From Mycobacterium sp. D16R12 (GTDB lineage: Bacteria; Actinomycetota; Actinomycetes; Mycobacteriales; Mycobacteriaceae): a stretch of DNA of 64,000 nt. The stretch lies in the NCBI RefSeq assembly GCF_002013465.1, contig NZ_MAFC01000028.1, positions 1-64,000 on the forward strand, in the 5' to 3' direction. Shown here piece by piece: positions 17,773-26,816 of the stretch (the first letter of the stretch is position 1; each line of letters starts with the position of its first letter). Below the pieces are notes generated by a model, which worked only from the letters and a program-made list of their open reading frames with translations, searched no databases and was not told the origin of the DNA. The position numbers and the translations under genes are program-made.

Positions 17773-19134
17773 GTGTCGAAGATGAGTACGGTCGCAGATT
17801 CCGATACCGGCGCCCAGACCTGGGTTTCTGTACAGGAAGGGCTGCCGGACGGATTTGCGCCGGCCGATCTCGCCAGTGTTCTCGCGCAGGAAATCCCCGA
17901 GCGTCATGGCGACGAGTACCTCGTTTACGAGCGTGACGGCGAATGGGTGCTCGCGATAGGCGCCCGGGCCTCCGTCGAACTCGACAGCGACGGACTGCGC
18001 ATCATTCGCGACGGATCTGTGGAGCAGCGTGGTTGGACGGGGCATCCCGGCGCCGCCCTCGAACAAGCCGTGAACGAGATCTCCGACGGTGTGCATCGAG
18101 TCTTCGGATGGGTCGCGTTCGAGTTCGGCACCTACCGCTTTGGCCTCCAGCATCGGCTGACTCCGGGCACTCCGATGGCGCGGGTCTTCGCCCCGCGTGC
18201 GGAGGTTGTGATTACCGCCGACGGAGTATCGGTCTGCGAAGAGAGTTACGTCGAGGAGATCAGGCGGGTGCTCGATCAGGGTGCCCCGCCTGTGCCGGCG
18301 CCGGCGTCGATCGACCTGGTTCCGGACCCATCCGACTATCGCGGTCGCGTGGGCATCGCCACCGCCGAGATCCGATCGGGCTTGTACCACAAGGTGATTC
18401 TTTCGCGGCGCGTGGAAGTGCCGTTTGCCATGGACTTTCCGTCCACCTACCGACTTGGTCGGCACAACAACACGCCGGTTCGCTCATTCCTGCTGCGGCT
18501 CGGGGGCATTCGTGCCCTCGGCTATAGCCCCGAACTCGTTGCGGCCGTCGAGGCCGATGGAACCGTCATCACACAGCCGTTGGCAGGAACCCGCGCCTTC
18601 GGGCGGGGCGAGGATGCGGATCGGGTGGCGCGCGACGATCTGGAATCGAATGCCAAAGAGATTGTGGAGCACGCGATTTCAGTGCGCAGCTCACTCGCGG
18701 AGCTCGGCGAGGTGGCCGAGTTGGGTAGTACGAAGGTGACCGATTTTATGACCGTGCGTGAGCGCGGCAGCGTGCAACATCTGGGATCGACCGTCAGTGG
18801 AGCGCTCAGTGCCGGGATGACGCGGATGGATGCGCTGGAGGCGCTCTTCCCTGCGGTGACCGCCTCGGGTATCCCCAAGGCGGAGGGTGTTGACGCCATT
18901 CTTCGCCTCGACGATCACCCGCGCGGCCTCTACTCGGGCGCGGTGGTGATGATGTCCCCGGACGGCGAACTGGACGCGGCGCTGACGCTGCGTTCGGCGT
19001 ACGAGCAGGACGGGCACACCTGGCTGCGAGCGGGCGCAGGCATCATCGAGGCCTCGACACCCGATCGGGAGTTCGAGGAGACCTGCGAGAAGCTCGGGAG
19101 CATCGCCCCCTACGTGATCAAACGCGAGGTCTGA
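17773..19134 (+). CDS. mbtI: Salicylate synthase MbtI
   Basis: A 453-residue chorismate-using enzyme that makes salicylate through isochorismate, the first step of mycobactin synthesis. Conserved family segments include FGWVAFEFG, YHKVILSRRVEVPFA (catalytic Lys207), RALGYSPELV, QPLAGTRA, DLESNAKEIVEHA, SVQHLGSTV, FPAVTASGIPKAEG and WLRAGAGIIE; the protein aligns along its whole length with tuberculous MbtI (450 residues). GTG 17773 and ATG 17782 are both possible starts and neither has a clear ribosome-binding site; the later one gives 450 residues. It is convergent with mbtA, whose product uses the salicylate. Confidence 0.97.
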   Translation: MSKMSTVADSDTGAQTWVSVQEGLPDGFAPADLASVLAQEIPERHGDEYLVYERDGEWVLAIGARASVELDSDGLRIIRDGSVEQRGWTGHPGAALEQAVNEISDGVHRVFGWVAFEFGTYRFGLQHRLTPGTPMARVFAPRAEVVITADGVSVCEESYVEEIRRVLDQGAPPVPAPASIDLVPDPSDYRGRVGIATAEIRSGLYHKVILSRRVEVPFAMDFPSTYRLGRHNNTPVRSFLLRLGGIRALGYSPELVAAVEADGTVITQPLAGTRAFGRGEDADRVARDDLESNAKEIVEHAISVRSSLAELGEVAELGSTKVTDFMTVRERGSVQHLGSTVSGALSAGMTRMDALEALFPAVTASGIPKAEGVDAILRLDDHPRGLYSGAVVMMSPDGELDAALTLRSAYEQDGHTWLRAGAGIIEASTPDREFEETCEKLGSIAPYVIKREV

Positions 19135-19161
19135 GCTCTCCCCGCGGTGCCAGGGTGGAGC
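19135..19161. terminator. Possible hairpin between convergent mbtI and mbtA
   Basis: GCTCTCCCC (19135-19143) can pair with GGGTGGAGC (19153-19161) at 7 of 9 positions around a 9-base loop. There is no T-run. It sits in the 37-base space between the two convergent stop codons, where a terminator would be expected, but the evidence is weak. Confidence 0.3.
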
Positions 19162-19171
19162 GTGTTGAGGC

Positions 19172-20836
19172 TTAGCTCGTCAAGGACGCCGCCAGGGCGC
19201 GTTTGTCGATCTTGCCCACCGCGGTGAGGGGAAGCGCCGGTACCGCCACCAGTCTGTCGACGCGTGAGTGAGTCGCGGCGCCGCGGTCCTGCAGGTGCTG
19301 ATTGAGCTCGGCGGCTGTCACCGGCTTGCCATTGAAAACAATCGCCGCACAGACGATCTCACCCAAGTACTGATCGGGCAGACCGATCGCTGCTGCCGCA
19401 TAGACGGCGGGGTGTGTGTGCAGGTGCGATTCGAGATCCAGTGCCGCGATCGACTCTCCGCCGCGCAAGATGACGTCCTTGATGCGGCCGGTGACTTCCA
19501 GATAGCCATCGGGCAGCGCTCGCACCCGGTCTCCGCTGCGGTAGAACCCGTCGGCGGTGAAGGAACGCATGTTGTCCGCTTCGGCGCGGTAGTACCCGTT
19601 GAGTGTGTACGGTCCACGCACCAGTAGTTCGCCCGCTTCGCCGGCGGCGACCTCGGCTCCGTCCTCATCCACAATGCGAACCTCATCGGCGTCGCACATG
19701 GGCCGTCCCTGGGTGTTGTCGAGGATTTCCGCGGGATCGCCTGGGCGCGTAAGGCATAACAGGCCCTCGGCCATGCCGAAAACCTGTTGCAGTCCCGGGG
19801 TGAGTGACTCCCGGACAGTACGTGCATCCTCGGCGCCGAGCTTTGCACCGCCTACCTGGAGCAGTCGTAGTGATTCCGGCAGTACGGGTTCCCATGCGGT
19901 GGCCTGTGCCCACAGCTGGGCAAGTGATGGCACTAGCGCCGTCACGGACACGCGATGCCGGGCGATGGTCTCAAATGCCGACTCCGGGCTCGGGTCTGAA
20001 AGGAAAACAGTGGTGGCACCCACGCTGATGGCGCCGAGGAGGCCCGGGCAGGCCAGTGGGAAATTGTGGCCGGCAGGCAGCGCGACGAGGTAGACATCGT
20101 CCTCGGTGAGAGCGCACACCTGTGCGGCCCGGGTGGCGTTGTAGACGTAGTCCTCGTGGGTGCGGGGGATAAGTTTGGGTGCTGCGGTGGTGCCGCCCGA
20201 GACCAGTAGCAGCGCAGGGGTGTCGGTCTGTGCAGCCGGTAAGGAGCCTTGAACCTCAACGGTTTCCAGCAGCGACGACCATGCGGTAAAGCGTTCCGCG
20301 TCACCGGAAGGCACCTCGCCGTCGATCACGATGTGGCGCAGGCATGCGTGCTTCGTGGACAGCTCGACGGCCAATGCTCGGTAGTCGAACCCGCCGGCGG
20401 AATCGGCGATGACCAACGCGACAGCACCGGACACGTCGATGAAATGAGACAGCTCGGCGGCCCGGTGTCCCGGCAGGCACATGATCGGTATCGCACCTGC
20501 GCGCATCAGGCCGAAGAACGCGACGGCGAAGGATGCCCGGTTGGGAAGCTGGAGTAGTACTCGGTCGCCCGGGGCTATGCCGAGCCGGACGAGAGCATGT
20601 GCGGCACGGTCGGCGGCCGCATCGAGCTCGCGGTAGGTCATCGCGCCGTTTTCATCGACCACGGCAGGATGATCGGCCCGTTCGTTGGAGGCCGTACGAA
20701 GCAGGGACTCCACGGTCTTTCCGCTCCAGTACCCGGCTGTGCGGTACGCAGCGGCGCGCGTCGGCGGGAAGGGTACGAAACCGTCCGCTGGGCTCTTCGT
20801 GGCCGAAGCGGTGGGGGTCGATGTGGCCTGAGTCAT
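19172..20836 (-). CDS. mbtA: Salicyl-AMP ligase MbtA
   Basis: A 554-residue adenylate-forming enzyme of the aryl-acid ligase group (EntE/DhbE/MbtA). It activates salicylate and loads it onto the aryl carrier domain of MbtB. Visible motifs: VSGGTTAAPKLIPRTHEDY (ATP/pantetheine-ligase P-loop equivalent, near residue 215), LPAGHNFPLACPG, QVFGMAEGLLCLTRPGDP and YRSGDRVRALPDGYLEVTGRIKDVILRGGESI (hinge and Gly-rich A8 region). The C-terminal Lys (GKIDKRAL) is present. It is divergent from the NRPS gene across two iron-box-like sites. The aryl acceptor mbtB is not in this window. Confidence 0.95.
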   Translation of the reverse strand: MTQATSTPTASATKSPADGFVPFPPTRAAAYRTAGYWSGKTVESLLRTASNERADHPAVVDENGAMTYRELDAAADRAAHALVRLGIAPGDRVLLQLPNRASFAVAFFGLMRAGAIPIMCLPGHRAAELSHFIDVSGAVALVIADSAGGFDYRALAVELSTKHACLRHIVIDGEVPSGDAERFTAWSSLLETVEVQGSLPAAQTDTPALLLVSGGTTAAPKLIPRTHEDYVYNATRAAQVCALTEDDVYLVALPAGHNFPLACPGLLGAISVGATTVFLSDPSPESAFETIARHRVSVTALVPSLAQLWAQATAWEPVLPESLRLLQVGGAKLGAEDARTVRESLTPGLQQVFGMAEGLLCLTRPGDPAEILDNTQGRPMCDADEVRIVDEDGAEVAAGEAGELLVRGPYTLNGYYRAEADNMRSFTADGFYRSGDRVRALPDGYLEVTGRIKDVILRGGESIAALDLESHLHTHPAVYAAAAIGLPDQYLGEIVCAAIVFNGKPVTAAELNQHLQDRGAATHSRVDRLVAVPALPLTAVGKIDKRALAASLTS

Positions 20837-20870
20837 CGCAGCTCCTCATGGGTGACTCCTCGCAGTGTAG

Positions 20871-20889
20871 ATAGGGTAGCCTCCTCATA
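20871..20889. promoter_or_regulatory. Weak IdeR-like box between mbtA and the NRPS gene
   Basis: ATAGGGTAGCCTCCTCATA matches 13 of 19 consensus positions with an intact GTAGCCT core. It is separated by one base from the next box. Tandem sites in a divergent promoter of this kind would allow two IdeR dimers to control both genes. Confidence 0.4.
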
Positions 20890-20890
20890 G

Positions 20891-20909
20891 TTAGGGCAGC
20901 CTGTACTAA
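20891..20909 (+). promoter_or_regulatory. IdeR-like box upstream of the NRPS gene
   Basis: TTAGGGCAGCCTGTACTAA keeps both outer arms (TTAGG and CTAA) and the AGCCT centre, 14 of 19 positions. It lies 26 bases before the GTG start of the NRPS gene and 54 bases before the mbtA start on the other strand. Confidence 0.6.
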
Positions 20910-20935
20910 GAGCGAAAACGCGAGGTGAGATCGAG

Positions 20936-23900
20936 GTGCGCACCGTGAGCGAGGGCGACGTCGAGGTGGACGTCACCAGCGGAAGGGCGTCGGTAAGTCT
21001 CGATCCTGATGCCGCGCCACCGCTGTCCGCTGGGCAGCAGCGCATATGGTTCGCGCACGGGGTAACGCCCGCGCTGATGAATCTGTGTCGGTCGTATCGG
21101 CTCAGCGGTGAGGTGGACATCGAGAGATTGCGCGCCGCGGTTACCGCGGTTGAGGCTCGCCACGAGATCTTGCGCACGACGTTTCACGCTGGTACCGACG
21201 GCGATCCGGTCGCTGTGTCGCATGACGACCTCCCTGCCCGATGGGTCGAGCATGACGTGTCCGAGCTCGCGGGCACCGCGCAACAGCTCCGGCTGGGCGT
21301 GCTGGCACAGCGCGAGTTCGGGACCCCGTTCGATCTCGCCGTGGAATCGCCCTTGCGTCTCACGGTGATCCGCACCGGCGCCGCGGAACACATTGTGCTC
21401 GTCGTCGCTCACCGCATCGCATGGGACGACGACTCGTGGTCGGTGTTCCTCGCCGACCTGACCTCTGCCTATGCGCACGGCGCCATCGCGACGCCGACGC
21501 CGGGCCGACCCCCAGAGGATCGGGCCGACGGTGCAGATCTTGACTACTGGCGCGAGGAGCTGGCCAATCCTCCTGAACCGCTGGAGCTTCCGGGAGCCAA
21601 CGGTTCGGTGGCGACGACAGACTGGAAGGCCGAACGCGCTACCTCACGCCTATCCGCGACCGTGATGGGTCGCGTCGAGCAACTGGCCCATGAGGCCAAC
21701 ACCACATCATATGTGGTGTTGTTGGCCGCGTATTCGGCTCTGCTGCATCGGTATACACATGCCGAGGACTTCTTGGTGGCCGCGCCCGTACCCACGCGCG
21801 ACGCTCATGCGCAGGGCGGCATCGGGCACTTCGGGCACACCATCGCCCTGCGGATGCGGCTGCATAGTGACGAAAGCTTCCGGGACCTACTGGAGCACGC
21901 CCGTCTGACCACCCTGAGCGGGTTTGCGCATCAGCGGGTCAGCCTGGACCGCGTCATCCCGCGCGTAGGTTTCGCCATGGGGGCCGACTCCGCGTCCCGG
22001 TTCTGCCCGCCCGGAATCCACTGTGAACGTGCCGCGTGGGAAGGCCAGGTGGCGTACGTGCCACTCGGCCTGCGGATCGAGACCGCGCCCGAAGGTGCCG
22101 ACGTCGTCGCCGAGTATCTGGTCGATGTGCTGGACGAGCGGTTGACCGTGCAGCTACTCCGGCACTTCGCGAACTTGCTGGACTCCGCGCTCGCCGACCC
22201 AGACCGCCCGCTGGGCAGGCTGGATCTCATGGATGGCCGGGAAGCCCAGTGGCTGCGGGAGGTGTCCTCCGGCGAACGGTTCGAGGCGGAGCCGACCACG
22301 CTCGGTGAGCTGGTGGCCGCCCGTGCGGCCGCACAGCCGGATGCCACCGCGCTCGTCTACGAGGGGCGGCACTACTCGTACCGGGAAACCAACGAACTGG
22401 CGAACCGGCTGGCACACTGGATCATTGGGCAGGGTATCGGTACCGAAGACCATGTCGCGGTGCTCCTGGACAAGTCTCCGGATTTGATCATCACCGCGCT
22501 CGCCATCGCCAAGGCGGGTGCGGTCTATGTCCCCGTCGATCCGAACTACCCCGCTGATCGCATCGCGCACATCCTCTCCGATGCGCAGCCGAGGCTGGTC
22601 ATCAGAGAGCCGGTGACGGGTATTGGACAGTTCGACATCCGTGAGCCTGTCGATGCCGATCGGGTGCGGCCCCTGACCGCCGACAATGCTGCCTATCTCA
22701 TCTACACATCGGGCTCGACGGGTCTGCCCAAGGGCGTGACGGTCACGCATCGTCCGCTGACCGAGTACCTCAACTGGTTCCGTGCTGAATATCGGGTCAG
22801 TGGATCCGATCGGGTACTGCAGGTGGCCTCGCCGAGCTTCGATGTATCGGTGGGCGAGATTTTCGGGATCCTCAGTTGTGGTGGCAGGTTGGTGATCCCG
22901 CGTACTGGTCGGCTCGGTGACGTGGCCTATCTGACGGAGCTGTTGAACAGCGAGGGTGTTACCTCGATGCACATGGTGCCCTCGTTGCTCGGGCTGGTGC
23001 TGTCGCTACCCGGAGTTACACAATGGAAGTCGCTACGCCGGGTGCCGGTGGGCGGCGAGGCGTTGCCCGGTCCGGTCGCTGACAAATTTCACGCCACTTT
23101 CGATGCGTCGCTGCATAATTTCTATGGCCCCACCGAGACCGTGATCAACGCTTCGCGGTACAAGGTGCGCGGAATCCAAGGGACGCGGACTGTTCCGATC
23201 GGCACCCCCAAGATCAACACACAGATTCACATTCTGGACCAGACCCTAAGGCCGGTGCCAGTAGGGGTTATCGGCGAGATCTACATTGGCGGAACGCATG
23301 TGGCACGTGGATATCATCGGGCCGCCGGTCTTACCGCGCAGCGCTTCATCGCCGACCCCTTCGTTCCGGGGCAGCGCATGTACCGGTCCGGGGACCTTGC
23401 GCGGCGCAGTGCGAACGGCGACATCGAATTCGTCGGTCGCGCCGACGAGCAGGTGAAGATCCGGGGGTTCCGTATCGAACTCGGTGAGATCGTCTCGGCC
23501 ATCGAGGTGGATCCGAGCGTCGGTCAGGCGCTCGTGGTGGTCGATGAGCTGCCGCACGTCGGCAAGCGTCTCGTTGCATACCTGACACCGGTCGGCGGAC
23601 ACGTGGTCGACCTCGACCGAATCCGCGCCAGGATTTCAGCTGCCCTGCCCGACTTCATGATTCCCGCGGCGTATGTGGTGCTCGATGAGATGCCCATCAC
23701 CCGGCACGGCAAGATCAACAAGGACGCCCTGCCTGCACCGGAGATCGGGTCCGTGACAAGACGTCGGGAGCCGGAAACCGCAACTCAGCGGCAGGTGGCA
23801 GCCCTCTTCGCGCGACTGCTCGGGGCTGCGACCGTGGGTGCGGATGACTCATTCGTTGACCTCGGCGGCCATTCGCTGCTCGCGAGCAAGTTATCGGCGG

Positions 23901-25312
23901 CGATCCTGAACGAATGCGGAGTCGGGATCGACATCCGCGAGATCTTGGAGCGGGGCACCGTCGCAGGATTGGCCAAGTTGGTCGATCAGCGTCGTAGCGG
24001 CCTCATCGCGGACGAGGAGGACCGCGAAGGTGAACCAATCCCGTTGCTTCCCAGCGGCCGTCGCCTCTATGAGCACGGAAACCCGCGTAGGCTCGCCGAG
24101 ACCCACGTCTTCTGGCTGCCCGAGGGTATTACCCGATCCACGCTGGAGGGACTTCTCAACGCGGTGGTCGGCGAGCACGAGGTGCTACGCAGCCGGCTCG
24201 ACCGCGAGCGCCTAGAGCTGGTTCCGCGCACACGGCAGTCTCTGCGTTTGGTCGAGATCCTCACGGAGGATCCGTCTGATGCGGCCGGCGCCGAGATCGG
24301 TCGTGCGGTGGACCGACTTGATCCCGAACAGGGCTGGATGCTTTCGGCGGTGTGGCTGCACCCCGAAGGCGGGCCCGGAGTTCTCATCCTCGTGGTGCAT
24401 CACCTCGCCGCTGACGCCACCTCTTGGCGAGTCATCATGCACGAGCTGGAATCTCGATGGCAATCGCTGGTAGCGGGCGCTGTGCGTCCCGACGTCCAGG
24501 CCGGCGGCGGCTACCGCCGTTGGGCCAATGCGCTGGTCGCCGAGGCCCGGGATGTGGGCAGCCTGCCGTTCTGGATCGCCCAGCTGGACGGTGAGGATCC
24601 TCCCCTTGGTTCGCGCCGAATTGATCCGGAATTCGACAGGCAAGCCGCGTTGGCGGTCACTGTCGAGTCCGCGCCGGCAGATGTCAGTGCGGTACTGCTG
24701 AACTCGGGAATCCCGATGGAGCAACTGCTGGTGGCGGCAGTGGCACGCACCGTCGCCCAGTGGCGTCGCCGACGCGGACAAGCCGCGGTTGAGACGCTGC
24801 TGGCGGTGCAGGTCCCCGGACGGGGCGACACGACTACCGAGACCGTGGGCCTGCTCAGTACGGCGTATCCGCTGCGGGTCGGCGGCACCGATCCACTGGG
24901 GATCGGGCCACGCGGTTTGGTGGAGCGAGTTGTGCGGCAGCACAGCGCGATGCCTGGGCGGACCATCGACTATGGGCTACTGCGATACCTGCGTGCTGAT
25001 ACCAGCGCGGTGCTGCGGCAGTACCGCGATCCGCAGATCCTGTTGAACTACCTCGGAAACTATCGCGGATTCGACGGCGACCTCCTGCGCCGCGACGGGC
25101 TGCTTTCGGTGTTGGGCTCACCTGTGCCCGAGCCTGAATCGGCGGTACGTCACGAGCTCAGCATCGCGGTGCTGATCATGGAGACCACCGAGGGGCCGTC
25201 CATTGGAACGCTGTGGCAGGCGATCCCGGAGGTGCTCGAGCGCTCGGAGGTTGCCGAGCTGCAATCGATTTGGCACGAACAGCTGGGGATTCTGGCGAAG
25301 GAGCAATGGTGA
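20936..25312 (+). CDS. Siderophore NRPS, C-A-PCP-E, MbtE/MbtF-type
   Basis: A 1458-residue nonribosomal peptide synthetase, presumably adding a lysine-derived unit of mycobactin. Domains: condensation (about 25-430); adenylation (about 450-945) with YTSGSTGLPKG near 590 and FDVSVGEIFG starting the specificity pocket; carrier (about 950-1020) with the phosphopantetheine Ser in LGGHSLLAS; and an epimerization-type domain (about 1040-1455) with HHLAADATSW and YGLLRYL/LNYLGNY. No thioesterase is present. In the condensation domain the HHxxxDG motif reads HRIAWDD: the second, catalytic His is Arg160. Length matches MbtF (about 1460) better than MbtE (about 1680), but naming varies in this group, so I give no symbol. 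GTG 20936 follows GAGGTGAG. The stop overlaps mbtG. Confidence 0.9.
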   Translation: MRTVSEGDVEVDVTSGRASVSLDPDAAPPLSAGQQRIWFAHGVTPALMNLCRSYRLSGEVDIERLRAAVTAVEARHEILRTTFHAGTDGDPVAVSHDDLPARWVEHDVSELAGTAQQLRLGVLAQREFGTPFDLAVESPLRLTVIRTGAAEHIVLVVAHRIAWDDDSWSVFLADLTSAYAHGAIATPTPGRPPEDRADGADLDYWREELANPPEPLELPGANGSVATTDWKAERATSRLSATVMGRVEQLAHEANTTSYVVLLAAYSALLHRYTHAEDFLVAAPVPTRDAHAQGGIGHFGHTIALRMRLHSDESFRDLLEHARLTTLSGFAHQRVSLDRVIPRVGFAMGADSASRFCPPGIHCERAAWEGQVAYVPLGLRIETAPEGADVVAEYLVDVLDERLTVQLLRHFANLLDSALADPDRPLGRLDLMDGREAQWLREVSSGERFEAEPTTLGELVAARAAAQPDATALVYEGRHYSYRETNELANRLAHWIIGQGIGTEDHVAVLLDKSPDLIITALAIAKAGAVYVPVDPNYPADRIAHILSDAQPRLVIREPVTGIGQFDIREPVDADRVRPLTADNAAYLIYTSGSTGLPKGVTVTHRPLTEYLNWFRAEYRVSGSDRVLQVASPSFDVSVGEIFGILSCGGRLVIPRTGRLGDVAYLTELLNSEGVTSMHMVPSLLGLVLSLPGVTQWKSLRRVPVGGEALPGPVADKFHATFDASLHNFYGPTETVINASRYKVRGIQGTRTVPIGTPKINTQIHILDQTLRPVPVGVIGEIYIGGTHVARGYHRAAGLTAQRFIADPFVPGQRMYRSGDLARRSANGDIEFVGRADEQVKIRGFRIELGEIVSAIEVDPSVGQALVVVDELPHVGKRLVAYLTPVGGHVVDLDRIRARISAALPDFMIPAAYVVLDEMPITRHGKINKDALPAPEIGSVTRRREPETATQRQVAALFARLLGAATVGADDSFVDLGGHSLLASKLSAAILNECGVGIDIREILERGTVAGLAKLVDQRRSGLIADEEDREGEPIPLLPSGRRLYEHGNPRRLAETHVFWLPEGITRSTLEGLLNAVVGEHEVLRSRLDRERLELVPRTRQSLRLVEILTEDPSDAAGAEIGRAVDRLDPEQGWMLSAVWLHPEGGPGVLILVVHHLAADATSWRVIMHELESRWQSLVAGAVRPDVQAGGGYRRWANALVAEARDVGSLPFWIAQLDGEDPPLGSRRIDPEFDRQAALAVTVESAPADVSAVLLNSGIPMEQLLVAAVARTVAQWRRRRGQAAVETLLAVQVPGRGDTTTETVGLLSTAYPLRVGGTDPLGIGPRGLVERVVRQHSAMPGRTIDYGLLRYLRADTSAVLRQYRDPQILLNYLGNYRGFDGDLLRRDGLLSVLGSPVPEPESAVRHELSIAVLIMETTEGPSIGTLWQAIPEVLERSEVAELQSIWHEQLGILAKEQW

Positions 25313-26598
25313 CGTCCACATTGGCAGTGATAGGCGCGGGTGCCAAGGCGGTCGCGGTAGCCGCGAAGGCAGCGGTGTTGCGTGAATGCGGGGTCGACGT
25401 ACCCGATGTGGTGGCGATCGAACGTCAGCAGGTGGGCGCGAACTGGCAGGCGTGTGGCGGCTGGACCGACGGACAGCACCGGCTGGGTACGAGCCCCGAG
25501 AAAGATGTGGGTTTCCCGTATCGGTCCGCCGTGGTGCCGGGGCGTAACGCCGAGATCGATGCCGGGATGATGCGTCTGAGCTGGCAGTCCTATCTCATCG
25601 GCACTGGCCAGTTTGCCGAATGGGTTGATCGCGATAAGCCCGCGCCAACGCACAAGCGCTGGGCCGACTACCTGACGTGGGTGGCCAACGCGGTCGATAT
25701 GAAGGTGGTTCAGGGCGAGGTGACCGGTCTGTCCATCGATGACGACAGATGGGTGGTTGGTACCAACGACTGTTCCATCGCCGCGGACGCGGTCATGGTG
25801 ACGGGGCCCGGGCAGCCGGAACGTTCTGTGCTACCCGAGCATCCGAATGTCTTGTCGATCGCCGAATTCTGGCGTCGCTGTGCCGGATCGACGCGCCTCA
25901 CCGCGGAACGCGTCGCCGTGATCGGCGGGGGTGAGACTGCCGCCTCAGTACTCAATGAGCTTTTCGGGCACCGGGTTTCGACGATCACCGTCATCTCTCC
26001 CGGCGTCACACTGTTTACCCGCGGTGAAGGGTACTTCGAGAACGCCCTGTTCAGCGATCCGACCGGCTGGTTGCACCACACCATGGAGGAACGGCGCGAC
26101 GCATTGAACCGTACCGATCGCGGTGTGTTCTCGGCCCGCGTTCAGGAATCGCTGCTGGCCGACGACCGTATCCGTCATCTGCGTGGTCGCGTCGCTCACG
26201 CCGTCGCCCTGGAGGACCGGATCAGATTGACGCTGCGCAGCGACCGTGCGGGCGAGCCTTCCGAAACCGTTCATGGTTTCGATCTGGTGATCGACGGCGC
26301 GGGTGCCGACGCGCTGTGGTTCTTACCGCTGTTCGACCAGGGCGCCCTCGACCTCATGGAGCTCAAACTGGGTGCCCCTGTGGACGGCAATGTCTTGCAG
26401 GAATCCCTTGGTCACGACCTGTCCGTCAACGGCCTGACTCCCAAGCTCATTCTTCCGACGCTGTCGGGTCTGACCCAGGGCCCGGGATTCCCCAATCTCA
26501 GCTGTCTCGGATTGCTGTCCGATCGAGTGCTTGGTGGGCACAGCAGTACCGAATCGGCTCGTCGTGAAAGGAAAACAAGTGAGTACCAACCCATTTGA
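25306..26598 (+). CDS. mbtG: Lysine N6-hydroxylase MbtG
   Basis: A 430-residue FAD/NADPH-dependent N-hydroxylating monooxygenase that makes the hydroxamate groups of mycobactin. The N-terminus has an FAD motif (AVIGAGAKAVAVAAKA) with the Lys at an unusual place, as in other MbtG proteins; the NADPH motif is VAVIGGGETAASVLNELF (about residues 208-225); and a terminal GGHSS-type segment is conserved. The length fits the family (431 in M. tuberculosis). ATG 25306 and GTG 25309 are adjacent in-frame starts inside the NRPS stop; AAGGAG lies just upstream and suits GTG slightly better. The 3' end overlaps mbtH by 20 bases. Confidence 0.93.
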   Translation: MVTSTLAVIGAGAKAVAVAAKAAVLRECGVDVPDVVAIERQQVGANWQACGGWTDGQHRLGTSPEKDVGFPYRSAVVPGRNAEIDAGMMRLSWQSYLIGTGQFAEWVDRDKPAPTHKRWADYLTWVANAVDMKVVQGEVTGLSIDDDRWVVGTNDCSIAADAVMVTGPGQPERSVLPEHPNVLSIAEFWRRCAGSTRLTAERVAVIGGGETAASVLNELFGHRVSTITVISPGVTLFTRGEGYFENALFSDPTGWLHHTMEERRDALNRTDRGVFSARVQESLLADDRIRHLRGRVAHAVALEDRIRLTLRSDRAGEPSETVHGFDLVIDGAGADALWFLPLFDQGALDLMELKLGAPVDGNVLQESLGHDLSVNGLTPKLILPTLSGLTQGPGFPNLSCLGLLSDRVLGGHSSTESARRERKTSEYQPI

Positions 26599-26794
26599 TG
26601 ACGAGAGCGGCGTCTTCTATGTACTGGTCAACGACGAGGAGCAGCACAGTCTGTGGCCGACGACCATTGAGGTCCCGGCACAATGGCGCGTGGCCTTTGG
26701 TGAGGCCCCGCGTGCCGACTGCGTGGAGTACATCGAGGCCAATTGGACCGATATGCGGCCCAAGAGCCTGCGTGACGCGATGGCGGACAGTTAG
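26579..26794 (+). CDS. mbtH: MbtH-like NRPS accessory protein
   Basis: A 71-residue MbtH-family protein that binds adenylation domains and is needed for their folding or activity. The signature is plain: NPFDDE at the start, FYVLVNDEEQHSLWP, VPAGW-type motif here VPAQWRV, then W-T-D-M-R-P-x-S-L near the end. The GTG start at 26579 follows GAAAGGAAA and lies inside the end of mbtG; the frame extends further upstream but the conserved domain begins here. Its client is probably the NRPS two genes upstream. Confidence 0.96.
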   Translation: MSTNPFDDESGVFYVLVNDEEQHSLWPTTIEVPAQWRVAFGEAPRADCVEYIEANWTDMRPKSLRDAMADS

Positions 26795-26816
26795 CAGCAG
26801 CTGGTAGGAAGATCTG

